From: a virus
Length of the DNA: 64,000 bases
Direction: 5' to 3' (one strand)
Virus record (IMG/VR): IMGVR_UViG_3300044632_001003
Span: 124,001 to 188,000 of that record
The position numbers were made by a program, and so were the translations under genes. Within the stretch, counting starts at the first letter, position 1. Each line of letters begins with the position of its first letter. Positions 49,410 to 58,373 of this stretch are shown here, one piece after another. Under the pieces are notes generated by a model. That model was given only the letters and a program-made list of their open reading frames with translations. It made no database searches and was not told where the DNA came from.

Positions 49410-49604
49410 TCAGAAGATTCCGAAGAAGAACTTGTCAGTGAGAGCATAAGAAATAAACCCAGCAATAATGCCGACCATTGCCCAACGCCCATTAGTTTTC
49501 TCCTTTACTTGATTGGGCGTATCCATCCCATAATTTTCATAGTACATTACGGGCTCTTTAGCAAACATATTTTGCTGCCCATACTCATTCGTTGTTACAG
49601 TCAT
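49410..49604 (-). CDS. hli: High-light-inducible protein (HLIP) 2
   Basis: 64 residues. The LHC-like helix is EKTNGRWAMVGIIAGFISYA followed by LTDKFFFGIF, with the E-x-x-N-x-R pair that binds chlorophyll. The first 30 residues (VTTNEYGQQNMFAKEPVMYY) form an N-terminal extension. First gene of the redox operon, about 29 nt downstream of the -10. It differs from HLIP 1 by length, suggesting separate acquisition. Confidence 0.93.
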   Translation of the reverse strand: MTVTTNEYGQQNMFAKEPVMYYENYGMDTPNQVKEKTNGRWAMVGIIAGFISYALTDKFFFGIF

Positions 49605-49632
49605 CGTTACATTCGTTAAGAATTGTTACACA

Positions 49633-49661
49633 ATTATATAGCAAAAATAAAGGGGCGTCAA
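49633..49661 (-). promoter_or_regulatory. Sigma70 promoter of the hli-petF-prx operon
   Basis: TTGACG (49656-49661), 17 bp, TATAAT (49633-49638) on minus. The -35 box is the loop of the terminator at 49643-49670. Confidence 0.78.
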
Positions 49662-49670
49662 GCCCCCTTT
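49643..49670 (-). terminator. Terminator of the large glycan operon
   Basis: AAAGGGGGC and GCCCCTTT arms around TTGAC, then ATTTTT on minus. Ends transcription from 63457 to 49707 and holds the -35 for hli. Confidence 0.82.
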
Positions 49671-49706
49671 GTTACGGTTTCCCGATTTATTAAGTATAAA
49701 TGCTTA

Positions 49707-50498
49707 CTATTTGCCTTCCCAACCAGGTGGAAGAGTTCCATAGTAAGGATTCAATTCGAAAAATTGATTCCAATCATCAATCTTATTGGATTCGTTTTTC
49801 CAAAAATCCCACAGACCATCATAACTTGATTTATGAAATACATCTACATGTTCTGTATGGATTGTTGATCCAAGTTCAATCTTATAAAGAAATAAAGGGA
49901 TTGCATAAGTATTGCCAGAGTTATAAATCAAGTCATCTGCAACTGCCCTTGGCTTAACTCCATTATCCAGTTTATATTTGTCACCTCTAACATGCAGTTC
50001 AATTAACTTTTGTGCGTGACGACGAGTAATCAAATAACATGCCGTAGAAAAATCATTTACAAAACGACGATGAATTGGAATATTAATTTGTGCTGGATTA
50101 ATAATCGCAAGTTGAACCACATCATAAGCATACGGAATTTTGGAAAAGAAATCTTTCCAAGTAAATGGCCAATATGAAACTGTGGAAATATCACAATCAT
50201 CCTCCATGATTAAAGCACATGGAGCATCAGAGGTCTCAACAAAATGCTTAAGAACTTTCAGGTGAGAAGTTACACATCCAACCTCTCCCGAATTCATCAT
50301 GTCAGGATATCGACCTTTTAGAATTGAACCTAGATCATCTTCTCTACCATCATAAGCAGAGATTCTCTCAAAGTTTTCAATTTCCCAGTACTTAAACTGA
50401 CCTTCCATATATTGTGCCCTTTCTGGTTGCCCATCAAGATTGATATAATAGATGGGAGGAAGACCTTTAAGTTTATACGCTGCTTTATTCTTGTCCAT
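49707..50498 (-). CDS. Family 25-like glycosyltransferase 1
   Basis: 263 residues. Opening strand PIYYINLDGQPERAQYMEGQ, followed by GEVGCVTSHLKVLKHFVETS and ALIMEDDCDI, the standard E-D-D metal site of GT25. DVVQLAIINPAQINIP and STACYLITRRHAQKLIELH follow. Members add galactose or other sugars to lipooligosaccharide or collagen. Last gene of the operon and followed by a terminator. Overlaps its neighbour by 14 nt. Confidence 0.85.
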   Translation of the reverse strand: MDKNKAAYKLKGLPPIYYINLDGQPERAQYMEGQFKYWEIENFERISAYDGREDDLGSILKGRYPDMMNSGEVGCVTSHLKVLKHFVETSDAPCALIMEDDCDISTVSYWPFTWKDFFSKIPYAYDVVQLAIINPAQINIPIHRRFVNDFSTACYLITRRHAQKLIELHVRGDKYKLDNGVKPRAVADDLIYNSGNTYAIPLFLYKIELGSTIHTEHVDVFHKSSYDGLWDFWKNESNKIDDWNQFFELNPYYGTLPPGWEGK

Positions 50499-51204
50499 GG
50501 TTCAATATGTTGTTTAAAATTTCGACCTTTTGATTGAATACATTTACCTTACCATCCCATAAAGTTCCACCTCTAAAGTGAAGAAACTTCCCATTCATAA
50601 AAGTTTCCATATTAATAAGAGTTTGACCACGATAATCACCCTCAAATACACAGTCTATAGATTCTGGGGTAATATTATTTTCGTTTAAAAAGTTATAAGA
50701 TTCTCCACCAGTATCACACAGTTGCCCACCAAACGATCCTGGAAAAAATCTTGGTCTCCCAGACATCTCTTTTAATTTAGGCATATTTAAAAGAGTAAAT
50801 CCTGGCCAAAGATAATTAACATCTTCTCGACTTTGCATATATGAAGATATAACTTTATCTTCCATATAATTGACCATATCAAACTTTTCCATCAAAAAGC
50901 AATCACTATCCACAAGGAAAACAACATCATCCATACAAGACCTATAGATGATATTATCAAGTGCATATTGAATTGCATTTGCGTGAGATGCCGAAGGTCC
51001 AGCAACATCTGAATTCATATTCTTGATGTATGTTGCATCATACATCTCACAAATTCTCATGAACTCATTGCTAATATCTGGATCCTTTGAATCATCTATT
51101 GCAAAAAGACGATAATCACACGTCAGATTTTCTTGGAACTGAATGCATTGCAATTCCAAGAACTGAGGAAAATTAACAACTGGAGAAAAAATACTTAGTT
51201 TCAT
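50485..51204 (-). CDS. GT-A type glycosyltransferase-like protein
   Basis: 239 residues. KLSIFSPVVNFPQFLELQCI, then YRLFAIDDSKDPDISNEFMR, and the metal site DVVFLVDSDCFLMEKFDM (D-x-D). A Rossmann-like first half and a receptor-binding second half (PGSFGGQLCDTGGESYNFL, LHFRGGTLWDGKVN) are typical. No subfamily call. ATGA overlap with the methyltransferase-like gene upstream. Confidence 0.7.
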   Translation of the reverse strand: MKLSIFSPVVNFPQFLELQCIQFQENLTCDYRLFAIDDSKDPDISNEFMRICEMYDATYIKNMNSDVAGPSASHANAIQYALDNIIYRSCMDDVVFLVDSDCFLMEKFDMVNYMEDKVISSYMQSREDVNYLWPGFTLLNMPKLKEMSGRPRFFPGSFGGQLCDTGGESYNFLNENNITPESIDCVFEGDYRGQTLINMETFMNGKFLHFRGGTLWDGKVNVFNQKVEILNNILNHGQE

Positions 51205-51920
51205 TTCTTCTGGAGAACTACCTGATATTCGTCCATTACCAATTCAAATCCATTATCAATCAGATAAGGAATTGAATATTTTGCCTTACCATAATCAGAT
51301 TCATCTTCAGCAATAATCTTAGGAGTTGTATTCCTAACATCATCAATCAGAATAATTCCTTTGTCGCTGATTAAATCCCTTTCAACGATAATCTTAGATT
51401 CTCTCAAATGAAGTTCTGCAGTTGGTTCAATGGGAGTCATATCCCCAGTGTCCATGTACAGAAAATCAATCTTACCTTCACCGAGTTCTAGAAACTCCTC
51501 AGAGGACATAACAACATGCTCAATGTTATCAAGACCTTCAGTTACAACTTTACTTCTACGAATATGACGTGGTTCCAAATCAACAGTGATGAAATCAATA
51601 TCTGTTCCCTGAATTAATTCACCAACAACACGGGTGAAGCAACCCGCTGCCCAGTCCCACACATCAGGATTTTCTGGTTGCCAAAACTTAATATCATCAC
51701 TATTGCATCCAGGAAACTTACCATCAACAAAACTGCGAGTTGTTCCAAGTTCAACAATTGTAGTAAAACCATTCTCTACAACTTGGTCCCAGCAATACTT
51801 CATTGTATCGTAACGGAACTTAGGAACTCTTCCGTAATACTTTTTAAATTCTTCATCAGTAGTATATTTTGCGTGAGCATTATCCATATACTCTTTATAC
51901 TTTTCTAATGCATTAGACAT
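51201..51920 (-). CDS. Class I SAM methyltransferase-like protein
   Basis: 239 residues. Motif I is FTTIVELGTTRSFVDGKFPG, acidic motif II DIDFITVDLEPRHIRRSKVV, then VMSSEEFLELGEGKIDFLYM, and DKGIILIDDVRNTTPKI, typical of the Methyltransf_24 group. An unusually long N-terminal helix region (LEKYKEYMDNAHAKYTTDEE) precedes it. Probably an O-methylation of a sugar, by operon context. Overlaps its upstream gene by 8 nt. Confidence 0.72.
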   Translation of the reverse strand: MSNALEKYKEYMDNAHAKYTTDEEFKKYYGRVPKFRYDTMKYCWDQVVENGFTTIVELGTTRSFVDGKFPGCNSDDIKFWQPENPDVWDWAAGCFTRVVGELIQGTDIDFITVDLEPRHIRRSKVVTEGLDNIEHVVMSSEEFLELGEGKIDFLYMDTGDMTPIEPTAELHLRESKIIVERDLISDKGIILIDDVRNTTPKIIAEDESDYGKAKYSIPYLIDNGFELVMDEYQVVLQKK

Positions 51921-52935
51921 TATAGATTTTCCTCCATTGTTGTAGGGTTTTTTCCTTATGGGTTTTACTGCATTCTAACATTATAGCACAAATCTCTTCT
52001 CTGTGTGAAACAACAGTTCGAAATGCTTCTGGTATTTCAGAGAAGTCATCAATATAAACTGCAAACTTATCAAAGTATTCATTATACCATTCACATGTCT
52101 GAACAGTATTCTGATAGAGACCGCTACCAAACCAATAATTTGGTTGTCTCGAAAGTTTAAATATCAAATCCTCAGATGGAAGAATGACAGGCAATCCAAT
52201 GCCCATCATTTCAAATGCTGCAAGTTTAGAATACTGCTCTGGTAAAATAAAATATGCTTGATATTTCTTTGCAAGTTCAACAAGTCCAGAGTACCCCCTG
52301 TACTTACAAACATCTGCAACTAAATTATAGGAATCAAATAATTTTATACTATCTTGAAAAATTGTGTCATTATGATAGCGAGATATAAGCACATCTCCAC
52401 CTTTCAATTCATCTCCGTAATCCCCACCAAATCCGATTAATTTCAAATCATCTTCATCAGAAAGCGAAGTATCAATTGAATAACCAATAGGTCTCACAAC
52501 TTCTTCAGTGATATTCACTCCAAAGTGCTTTGCCCACACTCTTTCAAATTCAGTATATGGAATCACTTTTACATTATCCATTGTTGTTGCTTGAGCGAAC
52601 AAGGTATGATAATCACTATCACCTTGCATATCATAATTAAATCGATTACAGACCCAGATAATCAATTGGCCAGTAAATTCTTGAATATTCTCAAGAAAAA
52701 TTCGTGAAAGTGGAGCAGTGTCTGAGGTAATTACAAAATCAAAAGAATTAAAGTATTCTTTGTTCTTTTGCCAAACAGAGTTTGCATAATCTTTACTAAT
52801 CACATAATGATCTCTCTCAAGGATTTGGTTCCAAATTGAAAGTTTATTGGTTAAATCCAAACCCAATTCATTACAAACATATTGATGGTCCTTCAGGCAA
52901 CCATAATGGTGTGATAGATGTAGAACTTTTTTCAT
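51913..52935 (-). CDS. GT-B type glycosyltransferase-like protein
   Basis: 340 residues in two Rossmann-like halves. KKVLHLSHHYGCLKDHQYVC opens the first. The second contains LKLIGFGGDYGDELKGGDVL and the nucleotide-sugar motif LPEQYSKLAAFEMMGIGLPV, the family-4-like E-x-x-A-x-G-x-P variant (here A-x-M-M-G-I-G-L-P). The donor is unknown. Overlaps the SDR upstream by 4 nt. Confidence 0.75.
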   Translation of the reverse strand: MKKVLHLSHHYGCLKDHQYVCNELGLDLTNKLSIWNQILERDHYVISKDYANSVWQKNKEYFNSFDFVITSDTAPLSRIFLENIQEFTGQLIIWVCNRFNYDMQGDSDYHTLFAQATTMDNVKVIPYTEFERVWAKHFGVNITEEVVRPIGYSIDTSLSDEDDLKLIGFGGDYGDELKGGDVLISRYHNDTIFQDSIKLFDSYNLVADVCKYRGYSGLVELAKKYQAYFILPEQYSKLAAFEMMGIGLPVILPSEDLIFKLSRQPNYWFGSGLYQNTVQTCEWYNEYFDKFAVYIDDFSEIPEAFRTVVSHREEICAIMLECSKTHKEKTLQQWRKIYNV

Positions 52936-53831
52936 TGCTCAGAAATCCAATCCTCAAGTTTTATACTCGATTGCCACCCATAAACTCTCTTTATCTTAGA
53001 TACATTTGCCAAACTCTGCCTTGCTTCCGCAGGTCTTGGTGGAATGTGTGTAATATCACTGGAAATCATCTCAGCAATTTTTTTAATCGTTGTAGCCTTA
53101 CCAGTTCCAACATTATAGACTTGTCCATAAGTCTCAACATCCTTTTCAGCAACAGTAAGGTTTGCTGAGGCAATATCAGATACATGAATAAAGTCTCTAG
53201 TTTGTCTGCCATCACCAACAACAGTCAAGGTTTTTCCATCCTTTCTCTGATCTAGAAAAATTCCCATCACAGGAGCGTATTGACCCGTCTTTGGTTGGCG
53301 TGGTCCATAGACATTAAAGTATCTAAGAGTTACTGTCTTCACATTATATAAGTCAGCATACATCTTCATCAAATATTCACCAGACAACTTAGAAACTGAA
53401 TAAGGATTCAAAGGGTCTGGGGTATCAGTCTCTAAGCAAATTTTATCAGTCAGACCGTAGATTGCTGCTGTAGATGAAAATACAACTTTATCAACCTTAG
53501 CAACTCTTGCTGCTTCCAAAACGTGACAAAGACTTGATACATTATTGAGATATGCTTTGTCTGGATTCTCAATACAATAAGGAATGGAAACATCAGATGC
53601 TAGATGAAAAATGTAATCACATCCCCTACACATTTCTGTTAGAGTTCCAAGATTATCAGGAGAACTTAAATCAAACTGATAGTTTCTAGCACCAGGATTC
53701 CAATAATACTCATCATGACTATTGGCAGATTCATTGTCTATGACCATTACGTCGTAGTCATTTGCCAATAGTAAATCTACCAGATTAGATCCAATAAATC
53801 CTGCACCACCTGTAACTAATGCTTTTTTCAT
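52932..53831 (-). CDS. NAD-dependent sugar epimerase/dehydratase (SDR)
   Basis: 299 residues, extended SDR. Nucleotide-binding GGAGFIGSN at residues 8-16, VMVIDN for adenosine, YIFHLASDVSIPYCIENPDK, and catalytic Y-x-x-x-K in NPYSVSKLSGEYLMKM. RYFNVYGPRQPKTGQYAPVM is as in UDP-glucose 4-epimerase. Provides a modified NDP-sugar for the neighbouring transferases. Starts at the ATGA where the preceding frame ends. Confidence 0.9.
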   Translation of the reverse strand: MKKALVTGGAGFIGSNLVDLLLANDYDVMVIDNESANSHDEYYWNPGARNYQFDLSSPDNLGTLTEMCRGCDYIFHLASDVSIPYCIENPDKAYLNNVSSLCHVLEAARVAKVDKVVFSSTAAIYGLTDKICLETDTPDPLNPYSVSKLSGEYLMKMYADLYNVKTVTLRYFNVYGPRQPKTGQYAPVMGIFLDQRKDGKTLTVVGDGRQTRDFIHVSDIASANLTVAEKDVETYGQVYNVGTGKATTIKKIAEMISSDITHIPPRPAEARQSLANVSKIKRVYGWQSSIKLEDWISEQ

Positions 53832-54764
53832 AAGATTGCAAACATGTCCTTTAATCTACTTACATAGGTATGCCCATCTCTAATGAAGGACATCGCACTT
53901 CTCATTTTCTCTTCAGTGCAGTTTCTAGAATCTTCAACCAGTTTCTGATATAGATTTTCTAGATTGGAATCGGTTAAAGTGTTCTCCAAAAACATCGGCA
54001 ATTTCTGGATGATTTGAACCCGTCCATCTACCATAACTAATGTTCTTAAATAATCTACAAGGATAATATCTACCCTGCACCAAATGGGGAGCATCTCGTA
54101 TATCAACTGAAATATAAGAGTCTCTTACCATCTGAATGTTTTGATTGATGTCTGGAGCACTGTTAGAGTAAATACCAGACCATCCACCAGGATTCCTAAA
54201 ATACTTTCCGTGCCTTTCACAGATATTTTTAAACTCTAGGATATTCTGCCCGTTTGGAGTTCCGATAAAATAAATGCTATCTCTCGACTCATCAAACAAT
54301 TCAGGTTCAACTTGATCGATTTCATCGGGCAGTAAATCAGTTGCCCACATCGTTGTAATTGTCTTCGTCTTTGGATGAAAATAATGGTGCAAACTTATCT
54401 TCTGCAACTCATCATCACTTGACCAAGTAATATTATCTGCAGGATTCCAACGATCTGCAAAATAAACAAAGTTAAAATACCTTGGATGCGTTAAGCGATA
54501 TGGAGTATCTCTATCAGAAAGCCCAAAAGGCAAATCTGCATTGTGATTAAAATACACACAGTCATCTAAAACTGGCATATTCTTACAAACATTATGCTCA
54601 GTAATAAAAATAGATTCAGAAAAATCTACATTACTCACATCGTCATCATCATCAAACCATTCAACTTCATATCCAAGATAATCTGCTGCCCGCCAATATC
54701 CGAAATGTACATAAGAGTGAGTATGAGTTCCAATCTTATGTCCCCATATTACTACCTTTTTCAT
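53828..54764 (-). CDS. Glycosyltransferase-like gene with an internal frameshift
   Basis: The frame from ATG 54764 (VVIWGHKIGTHTHSYVHFGY, ESIFITEHNVCKNMPVLDD, PRYFNFVYFADRWNPADNIT) runs to a stop at 53934. At the AAAAA tract 53988-53992 a second frame continues as FLENTLTDSNLENLYQKLVE, then NCTEEKMRSAMSFIRDGHTY and SRLKDMFAIL, ending at 53828 with an ATGA overlap to the SDR like every other junction. Its helical end is what a GT-B transferase would carry after SYGRWTGSNHPEIADVFGE. So one gene of about 311 residues is read in two frames. A sequencing error, a recent mutation or programmed -1 slippage could explain it. Confidence 0.72.
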
Positions 54765-55405
54765 TCTTTAACCCTCAATGGTAACCAAAAACGTTGGTCG
54801 GGAGACATAAACTCTACTGAAGGATAATCTGTCAATTTACCATCCGTTCCGTTAGAACTGGTTTGATAGAACATAGGTTCATCAAAAGCATATACATCAT
54901 AATACTTTTGAACATCAGCAAATCCAATATCATGATGATCGGAAATCAAATACCCATGATAGGCAATTCGCTTGCACAAATCAACGTAGTCAGGATTGAT
55001 ATAGAGAATTGCATGGGCACTAACCATATTATAAATGCGAACTAAATCATCATACCCCTCTACTTTGTCCCACTGAACACAAGGTCCAGAGTGAGAGTTC
55101 ATTCTTCCCCATGAAGAAATTCCTAGATAAACAGCATCTGCCTCATCAGGAATCTCAATCTCATCTACAAAGTTAAGAGGAATGCAATCATCCTCTAAAA
55201 CAATAAAGGGAGAATCTACTTCCTCCAATGCCAAAGCATGGGAATAAGCACATCCCCTTTTACCTATTGGGTCTTTGAATGCAGAAACCCTAATAACATT
55301 TTTGAATCCTAGTTTTTCTAGATTCTCTTCCATCAACTCCCGCCTACGGGATTGTTCATCTAAGTTAATATAAACAACTGGTAGTTCTGTCAGTTTTAAC
55401 TTCAT
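54761..55405 (-). CDS. Family 25-like glycosyltransferase 2
   Basis: 214 residues. LPVVYINLDEQSRRRELMEE, GKRGCAYSHALALEEVDSPF and IVLEDDCIPL form the GT25 core (N-L-D, S-H, E-D-D). It is shorter than the other member and lacks the second basic region. MVSAHAILYINPDYVDLCKR is the acceptor-side strand. Overlaps both neighbours by four bases. Confidence 0.85.
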   Translation of the reverse strand: MKLKLTELPVVYINLDEQSRRRELMEENLEKLGFKNVIRVSAFKDPIGKRGCAYSHALALEEVDSPFIVLEDDCIPLNFVDEIEIPDEADAVYLGISSWGRMNSHSGPCVQWDKVEGYDDLVRIYNMVSAHAILYINPDYVDLCKRIAYHGYLISDHHDIGFADVQKYYDVYAFDEPMFYQTSSNGTDGKLTDYPSVEFMSPDQRFWLPLRVKE

Positions 55406-56262
55406 ACTTCACCTCTAAGGGCTCTCAATATACCTTCTTCTAAAGAAATTTTAGGAGTGTAAAAACTTAGCATTTTTGATGGATCACAAACCCGATATTG
55501 AACTCCAACAGGAGCAGTTGGAATATGATTCGGAGTTGGACTATATCCTTTCAATGAAGTGACTAAAGAAAACAGTTCATTGAAAGAAGTAGCAATGCCC
55601 CAACCAAGATTTACAGGACCTTGAATATCCTCTTTGATTGCAGTATCTACTGCTTCAATTATATCATGCATATGAATAAAATCCCTAACCTGATTTCCAT
55701 CTCCCCATATATCAAATGGGTCTGCAAGATTTCTAGCTCTATTAATATAAGATGGGAAAGGATAATCTAAATCTTGGTCGGTTCCATATCCACTAAAAGG
55801 TCTAAAGACATTAATCTTTATACCTTCTGCTTCTAAAAACTGCATCAAAAATTCACCCGTCAATTTAGACCAACCATAAGTCATATCAGGGTTATTGATA
55901 TCTGATAAATCAATATCAGTTTCCTTTAATTGATACTTCTGTGTCTGCAGTTTGGTTGGATAGGCAGCAGAAGATGAAAAGTAAATAATGCGTGTTGGTT
56001 TAGTTCGAAGTGCCCACTGACACATTTCGGAATCAATAGAAAGGTCAGTTGCTACTGATAAAGGATTATGTTCGATTGTCTGACGACCACCAACGATTGC
56101 TGCTAGATGGACTACTAAATCAAACTTATCCTCTGAAGTCTTGAAGTAATCTCTACAATCATTGCCATCTTTAATATCGATACCAACAATATCATGATCA
56201 ACATACTTCCTCATGAAGTATTTTCCGACAAATCCTTTATGTCCTGTGATTAATATTTTCAT
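55402..56262 (-). CDS. Nucleotide-sugar epimerase/reductase (SDR, GDP-fucose synthase-like)
   Basis: 286 residues, extended SDR: GHKGFVGKYFMRKY for NAD(P), DIVGIDIKDG, LVVHLAAIVGGRQTIEHNPL and catalytic YGWSKLTGEFLMQFL. RVIYFSSSAAYPTKLQT-like (RIIYFSSSAAYPTKLQTQKY) is near the active serine. It resembles WcaG-type GDP-L-fucose synthases, whose product would supply the GT11 transferase at 62055; the same fold also includes heptose epimerases. Function not settled. Confidence 0.82.
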   Translation of the reverse strand: MKILITGHKGFVGKYFMRKYVDHDIVGIDIKDGNDCRDYFKTSEDKFDLVVHLAAIVGGRQTIEHNPLSVATDLSIDSEMCQWALRTKPTRIIYFSSSAAYPTKLQTQKYQLKETDIDLSDINNPDMTYGWSKLTGEFLMQFLEAEGIKINVFRPFSGYGTDQDLDYPFPSYINRARNLADPFDIWGDGNQVRDFIHMHDIIEAVDTAIKEDIQGPVNLGWGIATSFNELFSLVTSLKGYSPTPNHIPTAPVGVQYRVCDPSKMLSFYTPKISLEEGILRALRGEV

Positions 56263-56954
56263 GCTCTGAGTTCAGAATGATTTTTCTTTAGGGCAATAAT
56301 TTTAGGAGCAAAGGGATAATCTGGATTTCCCATTTGTTCTTCGGCAAAACAATACGAAGGTGTCAGACTCAAAGTGGGTGGATTATCAATCAGGTAACGA
56401 TTCATCTGTGACTCATCATGCCACAAAGCAATCACACCATTCTCAAGGTCTTTAGTCACACGGTCTGCAAGAACCTCTGCCATCTCAAGAAATCTTTTAG
56501 TAGATCCACCATTGAATCCACCAGCGTAATAGTCCTCTCCTTCCTCACCCACAGGGACGTATGCCAGCGACTGTGGGTTTCTATCGTAAGACCTCTGCTC
56601 CTTAGGATAGAAGGACTGGTAGGGGTGCTGAGTGGCAACCAGGTCGCTTAGAACCTCATCACCAACCTTATCTACCAGACCCATATCCACATCAAAGTAG
56701 AAGCAATAATCAAACTGAGAGATAAACTCTTTTTCTTTTACAAAGTAGTTGTATCTCTTCAGAGTTGGCATTGGCCAAGGTTCGTGGTCAATCTGACAAA
56801 CTCGCACATTGTCAGATGCTTCAACTTCATGGTCTGTGAAAAGCAAACACTCAATCTCATGTCCATTGAGAAAGTTCTCTTCAATATTATCAAGAAGTCT
56901 TTCAACGAACTGAATATACTTGTTTGTTGCAATGGTCAGGATACAGATTTTCAT
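56259..56954 (-). CDS. Family 6-like glycosyltransferase (ABO/alpha-galactosyl type)
   Basis: 231 residues from ATG at 56954, chosen because GAGGT lies 6 nt before it (a TTG frame to 56966 is longer but would have no signal). Signature segments of GT6: YNYFVKEKEFISQFDYCFYF, the metal site FDVDM (a true D-x-D, unlike most bacterial members), YYAGGFNGGSTKRFLEMAE and ALWHDESQMNRYLIDNPPT then SLTPSYCFAE. It adds alpha-1,3-linked Gal or GalNAc in vertebrate relatives. Few phages carry this family; it is known from some cyanophages. Confidence 0.9.
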   Translation of the reverse strand: MKICILTIATNKYIQFVERLLDNIEENFLNGHEIECLLFTDHEVEASDNVRVCQIDHEPWPMPTLKRYNYFVKEKEFISQFDYCFYFDVDMGLVDKVGDEVLSDLVATQHPYQSFYPKEQRSYDRNPQSLAYVPVGEEGEDYYAGGFNGGSTKRFLEMAEVLADRVTKDLENGVIALWHDESQMNRYLIDNPPTLSLTPSYCFAEEQMGNPDYPFAPKIIALKKNHSELRA

Positions 56955-56955
56955 C

Positions 56956-57684
56956 TTACACCTCAATATAATTTACATTATCAAAAACAAAAAATCCCTT
57001 GTCTTTATGTTCTTGAACGGTTCCATGTAAAAAGCAATTGAGATTTACTTCGGAACCATACTTATATTTAATCGCTGCTGCCATGGAGTTTCCTCCAGAG
57101 TAGAGACAGAAATAATCCTTTGCACTATGAATGATATCAGCATACTGGAAAATACTCTCAATCTCAAGAGGATTATTTTCAAATTCAAATCCACCTGAAA
57201 GTGAAAGTGAATTTACATTTTTAAAAGTTACCAATAATGCATCATCAGGAATAGAAGATTCTACCAATGAAAATAATTTATCAGCATCATAAAATTCACC
57301 GACATCATTCTTCAATAAAGTATGTGCAGACAAATCAACAATCGTCTTATCTCTATATTCCTCTAAAAGATTTGGTTGATAATAGATTTCAGGATATCTA
57401 CCGTCACCTGCAAATCCATGCCGAATTTCTGCAGCAGAAACAATGTTGTCTGTTGTTCCATTTTTAAGATCGGGAGCACATGAACCAATGTTTGCATGAT
57501 TGGTTGCAACACCTTTTACATAAGGATTGTCTCTCCAACAAAATTCATAAATCTCAGGGTTTCTATATGTATTGTCAGCACTGATATAAAAATTATATCC
57601 CTTTTCTGCATACAATTTAGGTAGGGTAGTGAATTGAAGATTGTCACCTAATCCACCCCAAGGTTGTCCAAAAAATACGTTCAT
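56956..57684 (-). CDS. GT-B glycosyltransferase-like protein (GT9-type)
   Basis: 242 residues. The start FFGQPWGGLGDNLQFTTLPK with the G-G-L-G-D-N motif is that of family 9-like transferases such as heptosyltransferases. The second half has CLYSGGNSMAAAIKYKYGSE, where S-G-G-N-S-x-x-A binds the donor diphosphate. If its donor is a heptose, it would use the product of the enzymes at 58370-62058. One base separates it from the GT6 gene. Confidence 0.72.
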   Translation of the reverse strand: MNVFFGQPWGGLGDNLQFTTLPKLYAEKGYNFYISADNTYRNPEIYEFCWRDNPYVKGVATNHANIGSCAPDLKNGTTDNIVSAAEIRHGFAGDGRYPEIYYQPNLLEEYRDKTIVDLSAHTLLKNDVGEFYDADKLFSLVESSIPDDALLVTFKNVNSLSLSGGFEFENNPLEIESIFQYADIIHSAKDYFCLYSGGNSMAAAIKYKYGSEVNLNCFLHGTVQEHKDKGFFVFDNVNYIEV

Positions 57685-58373
57685 TTTCCTTTATTTACAA
57701 AGATAAAATCTGTTCCGAAATGAACTCCAGTATTTCCATAAGCCCTATAGAAATTGTGAGTTTTCAAAAAATTATTTACATCATCAAAAAGACACTGCCC
57801 ATCATACATTGGATTAATCTCCAACTCTGTATGAATCACCTGAACAGTTGAAAGAAGTTTTTCGCCCATTGATTCTAATGCAATTAACTCAGCACCCTGA
57901 AGGTCCATCCACATCAAATCAATATTCTCAATTCCATTTTCTTCACAAAAAGAATCTAGTCTCACACAATCAACTTCCAATTCTTTTTGGACGTATTTTT
58001 CAATATGGTCATATGTGCCATTTGCTTTATAAAGACTAGATGCACCTCTATTTCCATCAAACCAAGGAGTAACAGTTTTCTCAGGGTCAATAGGATAAAA
58101 AGTGCATATTCCATTGTAACTATTCACAGCTTTATTAATGACTGTAATGTTATCAATGTCTTTGGTATTCTCTAAACAAACTTGATAAGAATCTGGGTTT
58201 GCTTCAAATGCAAATATCCTTGCATTCTTATATCGTTTGGAGAATTCAATAGACTCCAAACAATGCAAAGAACCAACATCAAAAATTACAGAAACCTCAT
58301 TTGGATCTCTGAATTTTTGGTTGGCAAAAGTATAAAATGTATCTAAAGATGAGACTTGGTACTGGGTTGTCAT
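57681..58373 (-). CDS. FkbM-type methyltransferase
   Basis: 230 residues. SVIFDVGSLHCLESIEFSKR is motif I, ARIFAFEANPDSYQVCLENT is the FkbM F-E-x-N-P signature, and LDSFCEENGIENIDLMWMDL with QGAELIALESMG is the diagnostic L-D-x-F-x-x-x-x-x-I-x-x-I-D-x-x-x-x-D-x-Q-G block. It methylates a sugar or polyketide-like hydroxyl. Overlaps both neighbours by four bases. Confidence 0.92.
   Translation of the reverse strand: MTTQYQVSSLDTFYTFANQKFRDPNEVSVIFDVGSLHCLESIEFSKRYKNARIFAFEANPDSYQVCLENTKDIDNITVINKAVNSYNGICTFYPIDPEKTVTPWFDGNRGASSLYKANGTYDHIEKYVQKELEVDCVRLDSFCEENGIENIDLMWMDLQGAELIALESMGEKLLSTVQVIHTELEINPMYDGQCLFDDVNNFLKTHNFYRAYGNTGVHFGTDFIFVNKGK

Noticed and set aside
53828-54106. A separate 92-residue gene
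   Set aside because: Its first 38 residues only repeat, out of frame, the region coding SYGRWTGSNHPEIADV. The sensible part begins at the homopolymer, so it is the end of the shifted transferase.
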